This document shows, piece by piece, positions 35,689 through 47,978 of a DNA stretch of 64,000 bases. Position numbers and translations under genes: made by a program. Positions within the stretch are counted from its first letter, which is position 1, and each line of letters begins with the position of its first letter. Origin of the DNA: Listeria welshimeri serovar 6b str. SLCC5334 (GTDB lineage Bacteria; Bacillota; Bacilli; Lactobacillales; Listeriaceae); contig NC_008555.1 of the NCBI RefSeq assembly GCF_000060285.1, positions 2,542,001 through 2,606,000 of the forward strand, given 5' to 3'. The notes beneath the pieces were generated by a model. It did not search any database, was not told where the DNA came from, and saw only the letters and a list, made by a program, of their open reading frames with translations.

Positions 35689-35737
35689 AGTATAATAAAA
35701 AAAGACCAACAAGTCAATAAAAAATGACTAGTTAGTC
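35689..35737 (-). promoter_or_regulatory. Promoter of the MFS exporter with paired TetR-type operators
   Basis: On the minus strand, TTGACT (35712-35717), a 17-base spacer and TATACT (35689-35694). Two related palindromes, GACTNNNNRGTC, lie at 35704-35715 (over the -35) and 35726-35737, centred 22 bases apart. This is the expected layout for repression by the adjacent TetR protein. Confidence 0.6.
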
Positions 35738-35743
35738 TAATTA

Positions 35744-36631
35744 TTATAAAAGCCCGTTCACACAAGCTTCTAATTTATTTACTTCTTTAGTCAAACTCGC
35801 TGGCACATGTTGTTTTAGATATAAAAGCGTCCCTTGAACCATAAAATCTCTTGGTGCTTCATTATTATTAATTTCACCAACCAGCGCATTCATCGATTCC
35901 TTATATTGCCATTTATCCGAGTCAGCAATATCCGCACTATCAATTCCAATATTTAATTCCTCAAGCGCCTCTCGCAGTTTAGCCAGACGCTTCTTCCGTA
36001 TCATCGTTTGGTCCGGCACCAAGTTTTCTGTATCAGCCTCCGTGAACACAATTTCTCTGCTCTCCAGAATGTCTTTAACAAGCGCATCTAATCTCCTCAC
36101 AACATAAGGAATCGCTCGCTCAATCAATCCAGAATTAACATTTTTGCTCCCACTCGCAAAAACATACATCGCTGCCATACCACTTAGTAACATAGTGATA
36201 TCATTAATATAAGGCTCTGTTTCCTTTCCATAAACATCTAACAATTGATTTTTAACCCATTCCATATTTTTAAGCCGCACATTCTGTAAAAATGCGTTAA
36301 AATCATCATCAATCATTGTCTGAGAAAAAGTAATATTTAAAATTTCCCCATTTTCCGTATAAAAATGAATAATAATTTTCAAGCATTCTGTAAAATTATC
36401 TTTCTTCGTCCCATCCAGCGCCATTGTATATTCCAAACGCTGATGTAACACAGAATACTCCTGCTTAAAAATCACAATCGCTAATTCCTCTTTTGAAGTA
36501 AAATAATTATAAAAAGTTCCCTTAGAAATTCCGGCTGCATCTACCATATCCTGCACAGAAGTTTTTAAGTAACCTTGCTTCTGAAACACTTCTTTAGCCG
36601 ACTTAATAATCCGCTGTTTCTTCTCCTTCAA
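35744..36631 (-). CDS. TetR/AcrR family transcriptional regulator
   Basis: This 295-residue regulator has a canonical TetR N-terminal domain (residues 1-50: IIKSAKEVFQKQGY, VQDMVDAAGISKGTFYNYFTSKEEL). A C-terminal ligand domain about 100 residues longer than the usual TetR protein follows; its last part (from about 200) is charged and helical. It likely represses the downstream exporter and perhaps itself. The start is TTG after GGGGTG. An inverted repeat overlaps its own -10 region at 36655-36673. Confidence 0.88.
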   Translation of the reverse strand: MKEKKQRIIKSAKEVFQKQGYLKTSVQDMVDAAGISKGTFYNYFTSKEELAIVIFKQEYSVLHQRLEYTMALDGTKKDNFTECLKIIIHFYTENGEILNITFSQTMIDDDFNAFLQNVRLKNMEWVKNQLLDVYGKETEPYINDITMLLSGMAAMYVFASGSKNVNSGLIERAIPYVVRRLDALVKDILESREIVFTEADTENLVPDQTMIRKKRLAKLREALEELNIGIDSADIADSDKWQYKESMNALVGEINNNEAPRDFMVQGTLLYLKQHVPASLTKEVNKLEACVNGLL

Positions 36632-36654
36632 AAAAACACCCCATCCGTCCTATT

Positions 36655-36673
36655 ATTATACCCCTAGTATAAT
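36655..36673. promoter_or_regulatory. Inverted repeat at the TetR gene promoter
   Basis: ATTATAC (36655-36661), five bases, GTATAAT (36667-36673) is a perfect 7-bp inverted repeat containing the minus-strand -10 TATAAT. It differs in sequence from the operators in front of the exporter. Confidence 0.4.
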
Positions 36674-36732
36674 TCATTTATACTTCCCATTCAAGCCTTC
36701 CCTAATAAATCCTTACACTATTTTTAAGCAAA

Positions 36733-36759
36733 TAAAAAAGCCTCGCATTCTAGCGAAAC
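36733..36759 (-). terminator. Terminator of the rRNA operon
   Basis: GCCTCGC (36740-36746) and GCGAAAC (36753-36759) pair, allowing G-U. A run of T residues follows on the minus strand, after tRNA-Thr. Confidence 0.7.
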
Positions 36760-36785
36760 ATCCATTGTAATAGCATATTATATTA

Positions 36786-36858
<73 letters not shown>

Positions 36859-36885
36859 AGCAAAGCCTTTCAAATAAAAAAATGG

Positions 36886-36958
36886 CTCCACAGGCAGGAC
36901 TCGAACCTGCGACCGATCGGTTAACAGCCGATTGCTCTACCAACTGAGCTACTGTGGA
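36886..36958 (-). tRNA. tRNA-Asn (GTT)
   Basis: The cloverleaf starts TCCACAGTAGCTCAGTTGG on the minus strand. The anticodon loop is CTGTTAA with anticodon GTT. It lies between 5S rRNA and tRNA-Thr. CCA is not encoded. Confidence 0.95.
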
Positions 36959-36967
36959 ATAATAAAT

Positions 36968-37084
36968 TGCCCGGCAGCGACCTACTCTCGCAGGGGGAAA
37001 CCCCCAACTACCATTGGCGCAGAGAAGCTTAACTACCGTGTTCGGGATGGGAACGGGTGTGACCTTCTCGCCATAACTACCAGA
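36968..37084 (-). rRNA. rrf: 5S ribosomal RNA
   Basis: The minus strand shows the conserved 5S core GGTCACACCCGTTCCCATCC, the loop GAACACGG and the 3' GAGAGTAGG region. The length of about 117 bases is normal; exact ends are approximate. Confidence 0.93.
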
Positions 37085-37162
37085 CAATATACAGTTGTTG
37101 AAAGATTGCTCTCTCAAAACTAGAGAAGAAAGGGTTCAGTTAGGTAACTTCGTTTCATTTTT

Positions 37163-40093
<2,931 letters not shown>

Positions 40094-40265
40094 AATTTAC
40101 TTCAACGAAGTAAAGGTTGTTTTTCTAATCGTCGGTATCAGCGATGATACTTCGAATTAGATGAAAGATTCACTTTCAGATGATTCTCGGTTACTTGTGT
40201 CATAAATAATTACTTATCTATGCTAACTTTACTAACTTTCTTATCTAGTTTTCAAAGAACAATTT

Positions 40266-40341
40266 TGGTGGAGCCTAGCGGGATCGAACCGCTGACCTCC
40301 TGCGTGCAAAGCAGGCGCTCTCCCAGCTGAGCTAAGGCCCC
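40266..40341 (-). tRNA. tRNA-Ala (TGC)
   Basis: The cloverleaf starts GGGGCCTTAGCTCAGCTGG on the minus strand. The anticodon loop is CTTTGCACG with TGC, and CCA is encoded at the 3' end. It is in the 16S-23S spacer. Confidence 0.96.
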
Positions 40342-40388
40342 TTAAAAGGGATATAATATTTTGTTTTCTTTGTGTCAGAAAGAAAAAG

Positions 40389-40462
<74 letters not shown>

Positions 40463-40586
40463 GTCAATAATGTAGTGGCACTATGCTCCAGAGCATGTAG
40501 CCTTGCGTACTTTATCTGACATAAAAGAGAGTAACCTCTCAAAACTGAACAAACAGAGAAGAACGAAAACACACAGGTTTCCTTTT

Positions 40587-42144
<1,558 letters not shown>

Positions 42145-42425
42145 ATAAATTGAATTTGAATACTTATTCAACACCGTGAATAAGATTCCTTGCGTCAAAT
42201 TGACTTCGCTAGCAATTAAATTACTAGTTTGTTTTTGTTGAAAACAGCTTTCTGTTTTCTGCCCTGCGATTACCAGTGAGACTTTACGTCTCATTGCTTT
42301 TCGTCTTCTTCTTTGTTCAGTTTTCAAAGGTCAGTTTCTTTTGCTGCTAAAGCGTTTGTCCGTATCAGCAACGTTTATAAATATACCAAGATTTTTGCCT
42401 TTCGTCAATACTTTTTATAAAGTTT
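42145..42425 (-). promoter_or_regulatory. rRNA operon leader and promoter
   Basis: On the minus strand, TTGACG (42403-42408), a 17-base spacer and TATATT (42380-42385) form the rRNA promoter. The leader to 16S, about 230 bases, contains an element reading TTTGAAAACTGAACAAAG (near 42315-42335) that recurs in the 16S-23S spacer near 40535-40550. It is probably part of the RNase processing and antitermination signals. Confidence 0.8.
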
Positions 42426-43454
42426 TTATAATAAATATGGAATTATTTTCTCTGCAAGTGTTTTGAAAGCATTCGCAGCTGGGCTTGATGGGCTGTATAT
42501 CGCTGCAGTATAGCCTTTTTCATTGAAATTTGGTTGTTCGATTGGTAACTGAATTAAAAGTTGTGTTTCTAGGTCAGCTGCTACTTTTTCTCCGCCGCCT
42601 TGGCCAAATATCTTTAACGTTTGCCCATCATCAAGAGTAAGGTAAGACATATTTTCAATAACACCTATAATATTATGGTTATTTTTAGTGGCCATGTAAC
42701 CTGCGCGTGACGCAACTGATGCAGCAGCAAAATGTGGCGTTGTAACGATTAGTTCATTACATCTTGGAATTAGTGTATGGATATCTAAAGCAACATCACC
42801 CGTACCAGGCGGTAAATCGATAAGTAAATAATCTAAGTCTCCCCATCTTACTTCTTCTAAAAACATCTTTATCATCTTTCCGAGCATTGGACCACGCCAA
42901 ATAACTGGTTCTCCAGATTCCACAAAAAAATCCATTGAAATCATTTGAATGCCATTTGTTTTGACTGGAATGATTTGGCCATTTTCTTTGCGCGGGGATT
43001 CTGTTGTACCGAGCAAAACCGGAATACTAAAACCATAGATATCAGCATCAAGTAATCCTACTTTCTTGCCTTGGTTTGCCAGTGCTATAGCTAGGTTTGC
43101 TGCGACTGTTGATTTACCGACGCCGCCCTTCCCGCTCGCTATCGCTAAAAATTTAGTCTTGCTGGTTTCTGATAAGATATTATCTCTTGCTTGAAAAATA
43201 CGATCAATGACCGCTGCTGGAAGGTATTCAAGCTCTATATTTATCTCATTTACACCGAACTGAGTTAAAAGTTCTTCTATATTATGAACAAAATGGTCTG
43301 TTTCAATTGCTGGATCTGCCAAAGCGATTTTAATATTTGCTGTTTCTTCATGGACTTGTACTTCTAATATACCTTCTGTTTCTTCCAAACTCGCTTCTAA
43401 AACAGGATCTTGTAGCCGATATAATAATCTAGTAATTTGTTGTTCATTTAACAT
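42426..43454 (-). CDS. Mrp/NBP35-family P-loop ATPase, SalA-like
   Basis: This 342-residue protein has an N-terminal DUF59/MIP18 domain (about residues 1-85). A ParA-like ATPase domain follows, with deviant Walker A SGKGGVGKSTVAANLA and LLIDLPPGTGD. The family normally carries a CxxC pair for Fe-S binding after the ENMSY motif. Here that stretch reads ENMSYLTLDDGQTLKIFG with no Cys, as in Bacillus SalA, which is an ATP-dependent regulator. A carrier role in Fe-S assembly is therefore doubtful. An extended -10 element lies at 43496-43504. Confidence 0.85.
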   Translation of the reverse strand: MLNEQQITRLLYRLQDPVLEASLEETEGILEVQVHEETANIKIALADPAIETDHFVHNIEELLTQFGVNEINIELEYLPAAVIDRIFQARDNILSETSKTKFLAIASGKGGVGKSTVAANLAIALANQGKKVGLLDADIYGFSIPVLLGTTESPRKENGQIIPVKTNGIQMISMDFFVESGEPVIWRGPMLGKMIKMFLEEVRWGDLDYLLIDLPPGTGDVALDIHTLIPRCNELIVTTPHFAAASVASRAGYMATKNNHNIIGVIENMSYLTLDDGQTLKIFGQGGGEKVAADLETQLLIQLPIEQPNFNEKGYTAAIYSPSSPAANAFKTLAEKIIPYLL

Positions 43455-43784
43455 CTTTTTAAACCTCCAAAAATGAATGCGCTGACATATTGAATATTAT
43501 AGCATGGCTACTTATTTTTTTCACATGTTAAAAATTCTTTTCTTTAGCGGCATCTATACAATAAAAAAGATTACAATTGAGAGTTTATATTTAAATAAAA
43601 CGTACTAAAAACCTTCTTAAAAGAGATTTCACAAATTTTACACATTTTAAATTTCATTCTAAAAGCTATATATATCAATCAGTTTCGCCTTTTGTCTTGT
43701 TTTCGTCATAGAATTGTAACAGACTATTTCTTTTGTTTGTTGCTAATATAGTGGCAGATATAGTAAAAAGGAGTGCGTTCGATT
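43455..43784. other. Intergenic region, Mrp-like ATPase / GW glucosaminidase
   Basis: On the minus strand TGCTATAAT (43496-43504) is an extended -10 for the Mrp gene. On the plus strand AAAAGGAGTG is the ribosome site of the autolysin gene, and its promoter is not clear. The AT-rich middle (43540-43740) shows nothing else. Confidence 0.5.
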
Positions 43785-45311
43785 TTGGAGAGAAAGTTTA
43801 TAAAAACAGGGATTATCATGCTTATTGTAGCATTTTTAGTGGTTTCATTAAATGTTGGAGCAGAAACGGGAAATTCTAGGACTGCTCAAGTGGCGTTAAG
43901 CTCTTCGCAACAATCGTTTATTGACGAAATTTTACCAGCTGCCCAAGACGGATATCAAAATGGCAAACTCTTGACTAGCGTAACGCTTGCTCAAGCAATT
44001 TTGGAATCTAATTGGGGCGAAAGTGGTTTAAGTAAGAATTCTAATAACTTATTTGGAATTAAAGGTACATATGAAGGTAAGTCTGTTTCAATGGACACGA
44101 TGGAAGCCTCTGGAGCGACAACTGCTAATTTCCGAGTTTATCCAAGTTGGAAAGAATCGATTGAAGATCATACAGATTTAATTACACAAAACGACCGTTA
44201 TAAAGGCGCCGTTGGTGAAACTGATTACCGAAAATCTTTACAAGCTATAAAAGATGGTGGTTATGCTACTGATCCGGAGTATGTTTCAAAATTAGTAGCT
44301 ATTATTGAACGTTATAATTTAGATCAATACGATATTGTTTATGACAAAATTGAGTCCCATCACAAAGTTGCCGCTATAGGAACCGTATCACCGAATAAAA
44401 CACAAGAAACCATTTGGTCTGCGCCTTTTAACACTGCAAATTCGGAGGAAGTCGGGAAACTAGCTAGTTACTCGAATCGTAATTTAGAAGTTTCTTGGGA
44501 AGCTAAGACAGAAAAAGGTTTATGGTATTTCTTACGTGAAAATAATAAAGATATTGGTTGGGTAAATAGTAATGCCCTTAATCTAAGTTATCATCAGAAA
44601 AACGACGAAAACATAAATGCAACTAAATATGTAGATGATATGGGTGCGCATATTTACCGTTTACCTAGTCCTGAAAAGCAATTTGATAATGGTACAATTG
44701 CACAATATGACAAGAAAACACTTCATGCTGATAAAAAAATCACTCGTGATGGATACGCTTGGTTCCGTCTTTCTGAAAGTAATGAAGTAATCGGTTGGGT
44801 TCGCGCAGATAAATTGAATGATCGTTTATATGACCGTATTACTGAACAAACCACGTATAATGGCTATGCGACAGTAAATAAAGCAGCGACTGATAATGTT
44901 TGGAGTGCCCCTTTTAACACTAAGAATTCGAATAAAATAGCACCTCTTACTGATTATAATGCAGCGAAACTAGAGCTTGTATCGCGCGCTAAAGTTGCTA
45001 ACACCATATGGTACGAGTTTAAACTAGATGGCAAACTAATTGGTTGGACTAGTGAAAAGGATTTAAACATTATCTATACTCCTGAAAACGAAAAACCAAC
45101 AACTCAAGTCGCTTACGTAAAAAATCCAACAGCAATGCTTTATAATAAACCCGTAGAAACAACAAGCACTCAAACAAAAGAAATCGGTTTTTATTATGGT
45201 AAGTTACTAGCTGTTGATAAAGAAGCTACTATTCAAGCTGAAAAATGGGTTCATATTAAAGATAGTAATAACTCACTTGGCTGGATTAAAGCAGAAGACA
45301 TTCAACGTTAA
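43785..45311 (+). CDS. GW-module autolysin, glucosaminidase domain
   Basis: This 508-residue secreted protein has a signal segment (about residues 6-27). A glucosaminidase domain (PF01832) follows at about 35-185, with the LLTSVTLAQAILESNWGESGLS catalytic-Glu region. Four GW modules at about 190-508 (KDIGWVN, EVIGWVR, KLIGWTS, NSLGWIK) follow. It probably cleaves peptidoglycan glycan strands and attaches to lipoteichoic acid. Unlike ami, its GW modules are well diverged from each other. The TTG at 43785 is 11 bases after GGAG; the GTG four codons earlier overlaps the ribosome site. Monocistronic. Confidence 0.88.
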   Translation: MERKFIKTGIIMLIVAFLVVSLNVGAETGNSRTAQVALSSSQQSFIDEILPAAQDGYQNGKLLTSVTLAQAILESNWGESGLSKNSNNLFGIKGTYEGKSVSMDTMEASGATTANFRVYPSWKESIEDHTDLITQNDRYKGAVGETDYRKSLQAIKDGGYATDPEYVSKLVAIIERYNLDQYDIVYDKIESHHKVAAIGTVSPNKTQETIWSAPFNTANSEEVGKLASYSNRNLEVSWEAKTEKGLWYFLRENNKDIGWVNSNALNLSYHQKNDENINATKYVDDMGAHIYRLPSPEKQFDNGTIAQYDKKTLHADKKITRDGYAWFRLSESNEVIGWVRADKLNDRLYDRITEQTTYNGYATVNKAATDNVWSAPFNTKNSNKIAPLTDYNAAKLELVSRAKVANTIWYEFKLDGKLIGWTSEKDLNIIYTPENEKPTTQVAYVKNPTAMLYNKPVETTSTQTKEIGFYYGKLLAVDKEATIQAEKWVHIKDSNNSLGWIKAEDIQR

Positions 45312-45317
45312 TTTTAA

Positions 45318-45353
45318 AAAGAGGGCCCAGATAATTTCTGACCCTCTTTTTTT
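45318..45353. terminator. Terminator between autolysin and aldo/keto reductase
   Basis: AAAGAGGG (45318-45325) and CCCTCTTT (45342-45349) with an inner CAGA/TCTG pairing. T residues occur on both strands. Confidence 0.88.
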
Positions 45354-45365
45354 ATATATTTTCAA

Positions 45366-46217
45366 TTAGATATTCATTTTGCGGCTAGCCATCCATTTAA
45401 TCATTTCTGGATCCGAATGAGAGAAGAATTGACTCTCCCCTTGATTTAAAGTAGCAATTTCAGCCTTATCTTCTTCGTTTAATTCAAAATCAAATATATT
45501 TAAATTTTGAGCCATTCGTTCTGGTTTTACAGATTTAGCTAACACAATAATATCTTGTTCCACTAACCAGCGTAAAATCACTTGTGCTGCTGATTTTTCG
45601 TATTTCATGCCAATTTTTGTTAAAACAGGGTTGTTAAAAATATCATTCTTTCCTTCCGCGAACGGGGCCCACGCTTCGACAGCAACGCCTTCTTTGTGTA
45701 GCACCTCAATATTTTTCGATTGTTGTTGGAAAGGATTAATTTCAATTTGATTAACTTGAGGCGTTACATCGTTGAAGGCAGCTAAATCAATCACTCGATC
45801 CACACCAAAATTTGATACACCAATAGCTTTAATTTTCCCTTGGGCTTGTAGTTCTTCCATTGCCATCCAAGCCCCGTAAACATCATTATATGGCTGATGA
45901 ATTAATAGTAAATCGACATATTCCAATCCCAAACGTTTCAATGACTGATCAAATGAGCTCATGACGCCTTTATAACTCACATTCTCTACCCAGATTTTTG
46001 TAGTAATAAAAAGTTCTTTTCGGTCCACACCAGAAGCCGCTATCCCGCGCCCGACCGCTTCTTCGTTCATATAACTTTGCGCAGTATCAATATGACGATA
46101 TCCTGCAGTAATCGCATCTTTCACTGCTTGTTCCGCTTCAACTGCATCCGTAATTTGATATGTTCCAAAGCCGAGAATAGGTACTTCTACACCATTATTT
46201 AATTTCACTGTTTTCAT
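45366..46217 (-). CDS. Aldo/keto reductase
   Basis: This 283-residue NADPH-dependent aldo/keto reductase has GFGTYQ at the N terminus. It has the catalytic tetrad motifs HIDTAQSYMNEEAVG (Asp, Tyr), TTKIW (Lys) and LLIHQPYND (His), and the cofactor site VLAKSVKPERMAQN. It reduces aldehydes such as methylglyoxal in relatives. It is the second gene of a MerR-regulated operon, 21 bases after the regulator. Confidence 0.92.
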   Translation of the reverse strand: MKTVKLNNGVEVPILGFGTYQITDAVEAEQAVKDAITAGYRHIDTAQSYMNEEAVGRGIAASGVDRKELFITTKIWVENVSYKGVMSSFDQSLKRLGLEYVDLLLIHQPYNDVYGAWMAMEELQAQGKIKAIGVSNFGVDRVIDLAAFNDVTPQVNQIEINPFQQQSKNIEVLHKEGVAVEAWAPFAEGKNDIFNNPVLTKIGMKYEKSAAQVILRWLVEQDIIVLAKSVKPERMAQNLNIFDFELNEEDKAEIATLNQGESQFFSHSDPEMIKWMASRKMNI

Positions 46218-46238
46218 TTGAAAATCCTCCTATTATAT

Positions 46239-46661
46239 TCAAAATTTGTTTCGTTCCCACAATTTTTCTACATTCTCTGCTGTTAGTTCACCTGTTTTAA
46301 ATTTTGCAATGTGACTATCGTATGAGTCGATTTTATATACAAGTAAATTCCTCACGCGTTTCATCTCTGCTAGCTTTTCGTCTAATTCTTTGAGTTGGTC
46401 AATTAAAACCTGCTTTTGCGCCGCTTCGACATCTTGGGTTTCTCTCAGTTGGGCAAGCGTAGCAAACTCAATTAACGATTCCACGGATAATCCAGCATTT
46501 CGCAAATTCTTCACGAGATAAACCCAATTCAAATCGCTCGTTTTATAGTCCCGATAACCACTTTCATTGCGATGAACTGGCGGAATCACGCCCACTCGCT
46601 CATAATAACGCAACGTATCAACCGTAAGATCAAACATATCGGCCGCTTGTTTGATATTCAT
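46239..46661 (-). CDS. MerR family transcriptional regulator
   Basis: This 140-residue regulator has the MerR winged helix (MNIKQAADMFDLTVDTLRYYERVGVIPPVHRNESGYR). A coiled-coil dimerisation helix (about residues 75-115) follows. No Cys is present in the effector region, so it is not a classic metal sensor; it is of the YhdM/AdhR type that responds to aldehydes or drugs. It is the first gene of an operon with the aldo/keto reductase, and the promoter has the 19-base spacer that MerR proteins remodel (46696-46726). Confidence 0.92.
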   Translation of the reverse strand: MNIKQAADMFDLTVDTLRYYERVGVIPPVHRNESGYRDYKTSDLNWVYLVKNLRNAGLSVESLIEFATLAQLRETQDVEAAQKQVLIDQLKELDEKLAEMKRVRNLLVYKIDSYDSHIAKFKTGELTAENVEKLWERNKF

Positions 46662-46695
46662 CCTCCATCACCTCGTTTCGTCCTTTACATATAGA

Positions 46696-46726
46696 ATTAT
46701 AAACCCTGGAGTTCACACCAAGGCAA
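46696..46726 (-). promoter_or_regulatory. MerR-type promoter with 19-bp spacer
   Basis: On the minus strand, TTGCCT (46721-46726), 19 bases and TATAAT (46696-46701). The spacer region contains the interrupted palindrome CCTTGGTGT-GA-ACTCCAGGG (seven of nine positions symmetric). This is the classic MerR operator layout. Confidence 0.88.
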
Positions 46727-46749
46727 GAATTTATGCATATTTTTTGAGG

Positions 46750-46782
46750 GAAATAAAAAACTCTCTGCAAATGAGAGAGTTT
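46750..46782 (-). terminator. Terminator of the DUF3221-like lipoprotein gene
   Basis: AAACTCTCT (46758-46766) and AGAGAGTTT (46774-46782) form a perfect stem; the stop codon lies in its last arm. T residues follow on the minus strand. Confidence 0.85.
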
Positions 46783-47149
46783 AGTTGTCTAGTAAAATGA
46801 TTTTTTGAACATATTCCGGATCTATTTGGGCAGGAGAAGTTTCTAGGATTTCGAACTCTTTAGTTAAAATGACTTTTACATTATCATTTTCATGTAGATC
46901 GGTTAGTTTTATTTTGTTTCCAGCCTCGTCGTAGTATTTATATTCAATTTTGAAGCGGATGTTAATAGGTGGATTGTCCTTTTCGTTTTTTTCCTTGAAA
47001 TTTTTAATTAGAACGGAGCTTTCTCCTACTTCGGCTATTGTACCTGTTGCTTCCGTTGTATCTATTTGGGTTTGTTGTTCGGCAGTTGAACATGCCACGA
47101 GGAGGAGCATTATCGTGCAAAAAATAAAAATGATGGATGTTTTTTTCAT
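46781..47149 (-). CDS. Small lipoprotein, DUF3221-like
   Basis: This 122-residue lipoprotein has a signal peptide ending in the lipobox LLLVACS. A small beta-rich domain follows (EATGTIAEVGESSVLIKNF, NDNVKVILT) that resembles the YobA/DUF3221 OB-like family. It is probably anchored outside the membrane. Its gene stands alone, with a terminator overlapping its stop codon. Function unknown. Confidence 0.7.
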   Translation of the reverse strand: MKKTSIIFIFCTIMLLLVACSTAEQQTQIDTTEATGTIAEVGESSVLIKNFKEKNEKDNPPINIRFKIEYKYYDEAGNKIKLTDLHENDNVKVILTKEFEILETSPAQIDPEYVQKIILLDN

Positions 47150-47284
47150 GGTGGTGTCTCCTTTTTATTTTAGGTTGGTATAGTTGAAATTCTTGTTTTT
47201 AATGATTAATAGTTCTCTATCTCTTAAGATTAGATTTTCAACTTTTAAATCTTCCATAGCTCTTTCTGTTTTGTTGGTTAAAGT

Positions 47285-47599
47285 TTAGTCTTCTTCACTT
47301 TTCCATGCAGTAAATAGTTCTAGTGTATCACTTTTTTTACTAGCATTTATGATGTAATTGTATAATATTTTTAAGCTTTTAAGTTCATATACATCTCCAA
47401 TATACTCATCCATTAAAGCTAGTTCCCCTTCACTTATAGCAGCCTAGTATTTACAAGTTGAACTAAAATGTCTAGAAAATGAAAATATTTCTTTTGTGTC
47501 CTAATCAATATTATTTTCAAAGTTTAAACTTAAAAAATCTAAATCATTTTGATATACACGAAAAAGCTTACTCACTATCGTTTTTCTCAAGAAAGACAT
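47285..47599 (-). pseudogene. Decayed gene with two in-frame amber codons
   Basis: A 105-codon frame (MSFLRKTIVSKLF... to ...FTAWKSEED) is broken only by TAG at codon 33 (47501-47503) and TAG at codon 52 (47444-47446). Codon use and amino-acid composition between and after the stops look like protein, for example SEGELALMDEYIGDVYELKS. No ribosome site precedes the ATG, so the N terminus may also be lost. A second frame at 47568-47639 (KPTIGKITLAYCNVFLEK) may be its shifted start. The ancestral codons were probably CAG or CAA. Family not recognised. Confidence 0.7.
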
Positions 47600-47691
47600 T
47601 ACAGTATGCTAGTGTTATCTTGCCTATAGTTGGTTTTACTCACCTTATACTTATATAGTTATATTTTAATATCTAAAAAAATTTGGTAAAA

Positions 47692-47719
47692 TTGACTCTT
47701 TTTTATTGCTAATTAAACT
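47692..47719 (+). promoter_or_regulatory. Promoter of the tracrRNA
   Basis: TTGACT (47692-47697), a 16-base spacer and TAAACT (47714-47719). Transcription would start about 47726, close to the start of the anti-repeat. Confidence 0.6.
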
Positions 47720-47720
47720 A

Positions 47721-47806
47721 TCATTCAAAATAACATAGCAAGTTAAAATAAGGCTTTGTCCGTTATCAACTTTTCATTAAGTAGCGCTGTTTCGGAGCTT
47801 TTTTTG
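47721..47806 (+). ncRNA. Orphan type II-A tracrRNA
   Basis: All parts of a Cas9 tracrRNA are in order. The anti-repeat is CATTCAAAATAACATAGCAA (47722-47741). AGTTAAAATAAGGC joins it to the nexus (47741-47754), followed by TTTGTCCGTTATCAAC. A stem-loop pairs ACTT with AAGT (47769-47782), and a terminator AGCGC-TGTTTCG-GAGCT is followed by seven T residues (47783-47805). The core matches Streptococcus pyogenes and Listeria tracrRNAs as I remember them. The terminator stem has one mismatch (G-A), a possible sign of decay. No Cas gene is in the window. Confidence 0.9.
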
Positions 47807-47913
47807 TGCAGATTTTTTAACTTTTTAACTCAAAAAATGCTATGGCATCATATACTATCAAACTAATTTAAATTCCATTCATCTCTTTATCTAATTATTA
47901 TGAACCTTTGATT

Positions 47914-47922
47914 ATTATAGCA
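47914..47922 (-). promoter_or_regulatory. Minus-strand extended -10 facing the tracrRNA
   Basis: The minus strand reads TGCTATAAT. A transcript from here would be antisense to the tracrRNA and would run into the decayed gene. Confidence 0.4.
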
Positions 47923-47936
47923 TATCTTGTTAATTT

Positions 47937-47945
47937 TGTTATAAT
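47937..47945 (+). promoter_or_regulatory. Plus-strand extended -10 before a short transcription unit
   Basis: The plus strand reads TGTTATAAT. With the terminator at 47979-48009 it delimits a possible RNA of about 55-60 bases, with no open frame. Confidence 0.35.
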
Positions 47946-47978
47946 AATCACAATGCACTTTTATACTAATGTTTTTCT

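Noticed and set aside
47285-47599. The decayed gene as a fragment of cas9 or csn2
   Set aside because: None of its readable segments resemble the Cas9 or Csn2 sequences I can recall, despite its position beside the tracrRNA.
47568-47639. Short frame KPTIGKITLAYCNVFLEKNDSE as a separate gene
   Set aside because: It has no start codon or ribosome site; better explained as a frame-shifted N-terminal remnant of the decayed gene.
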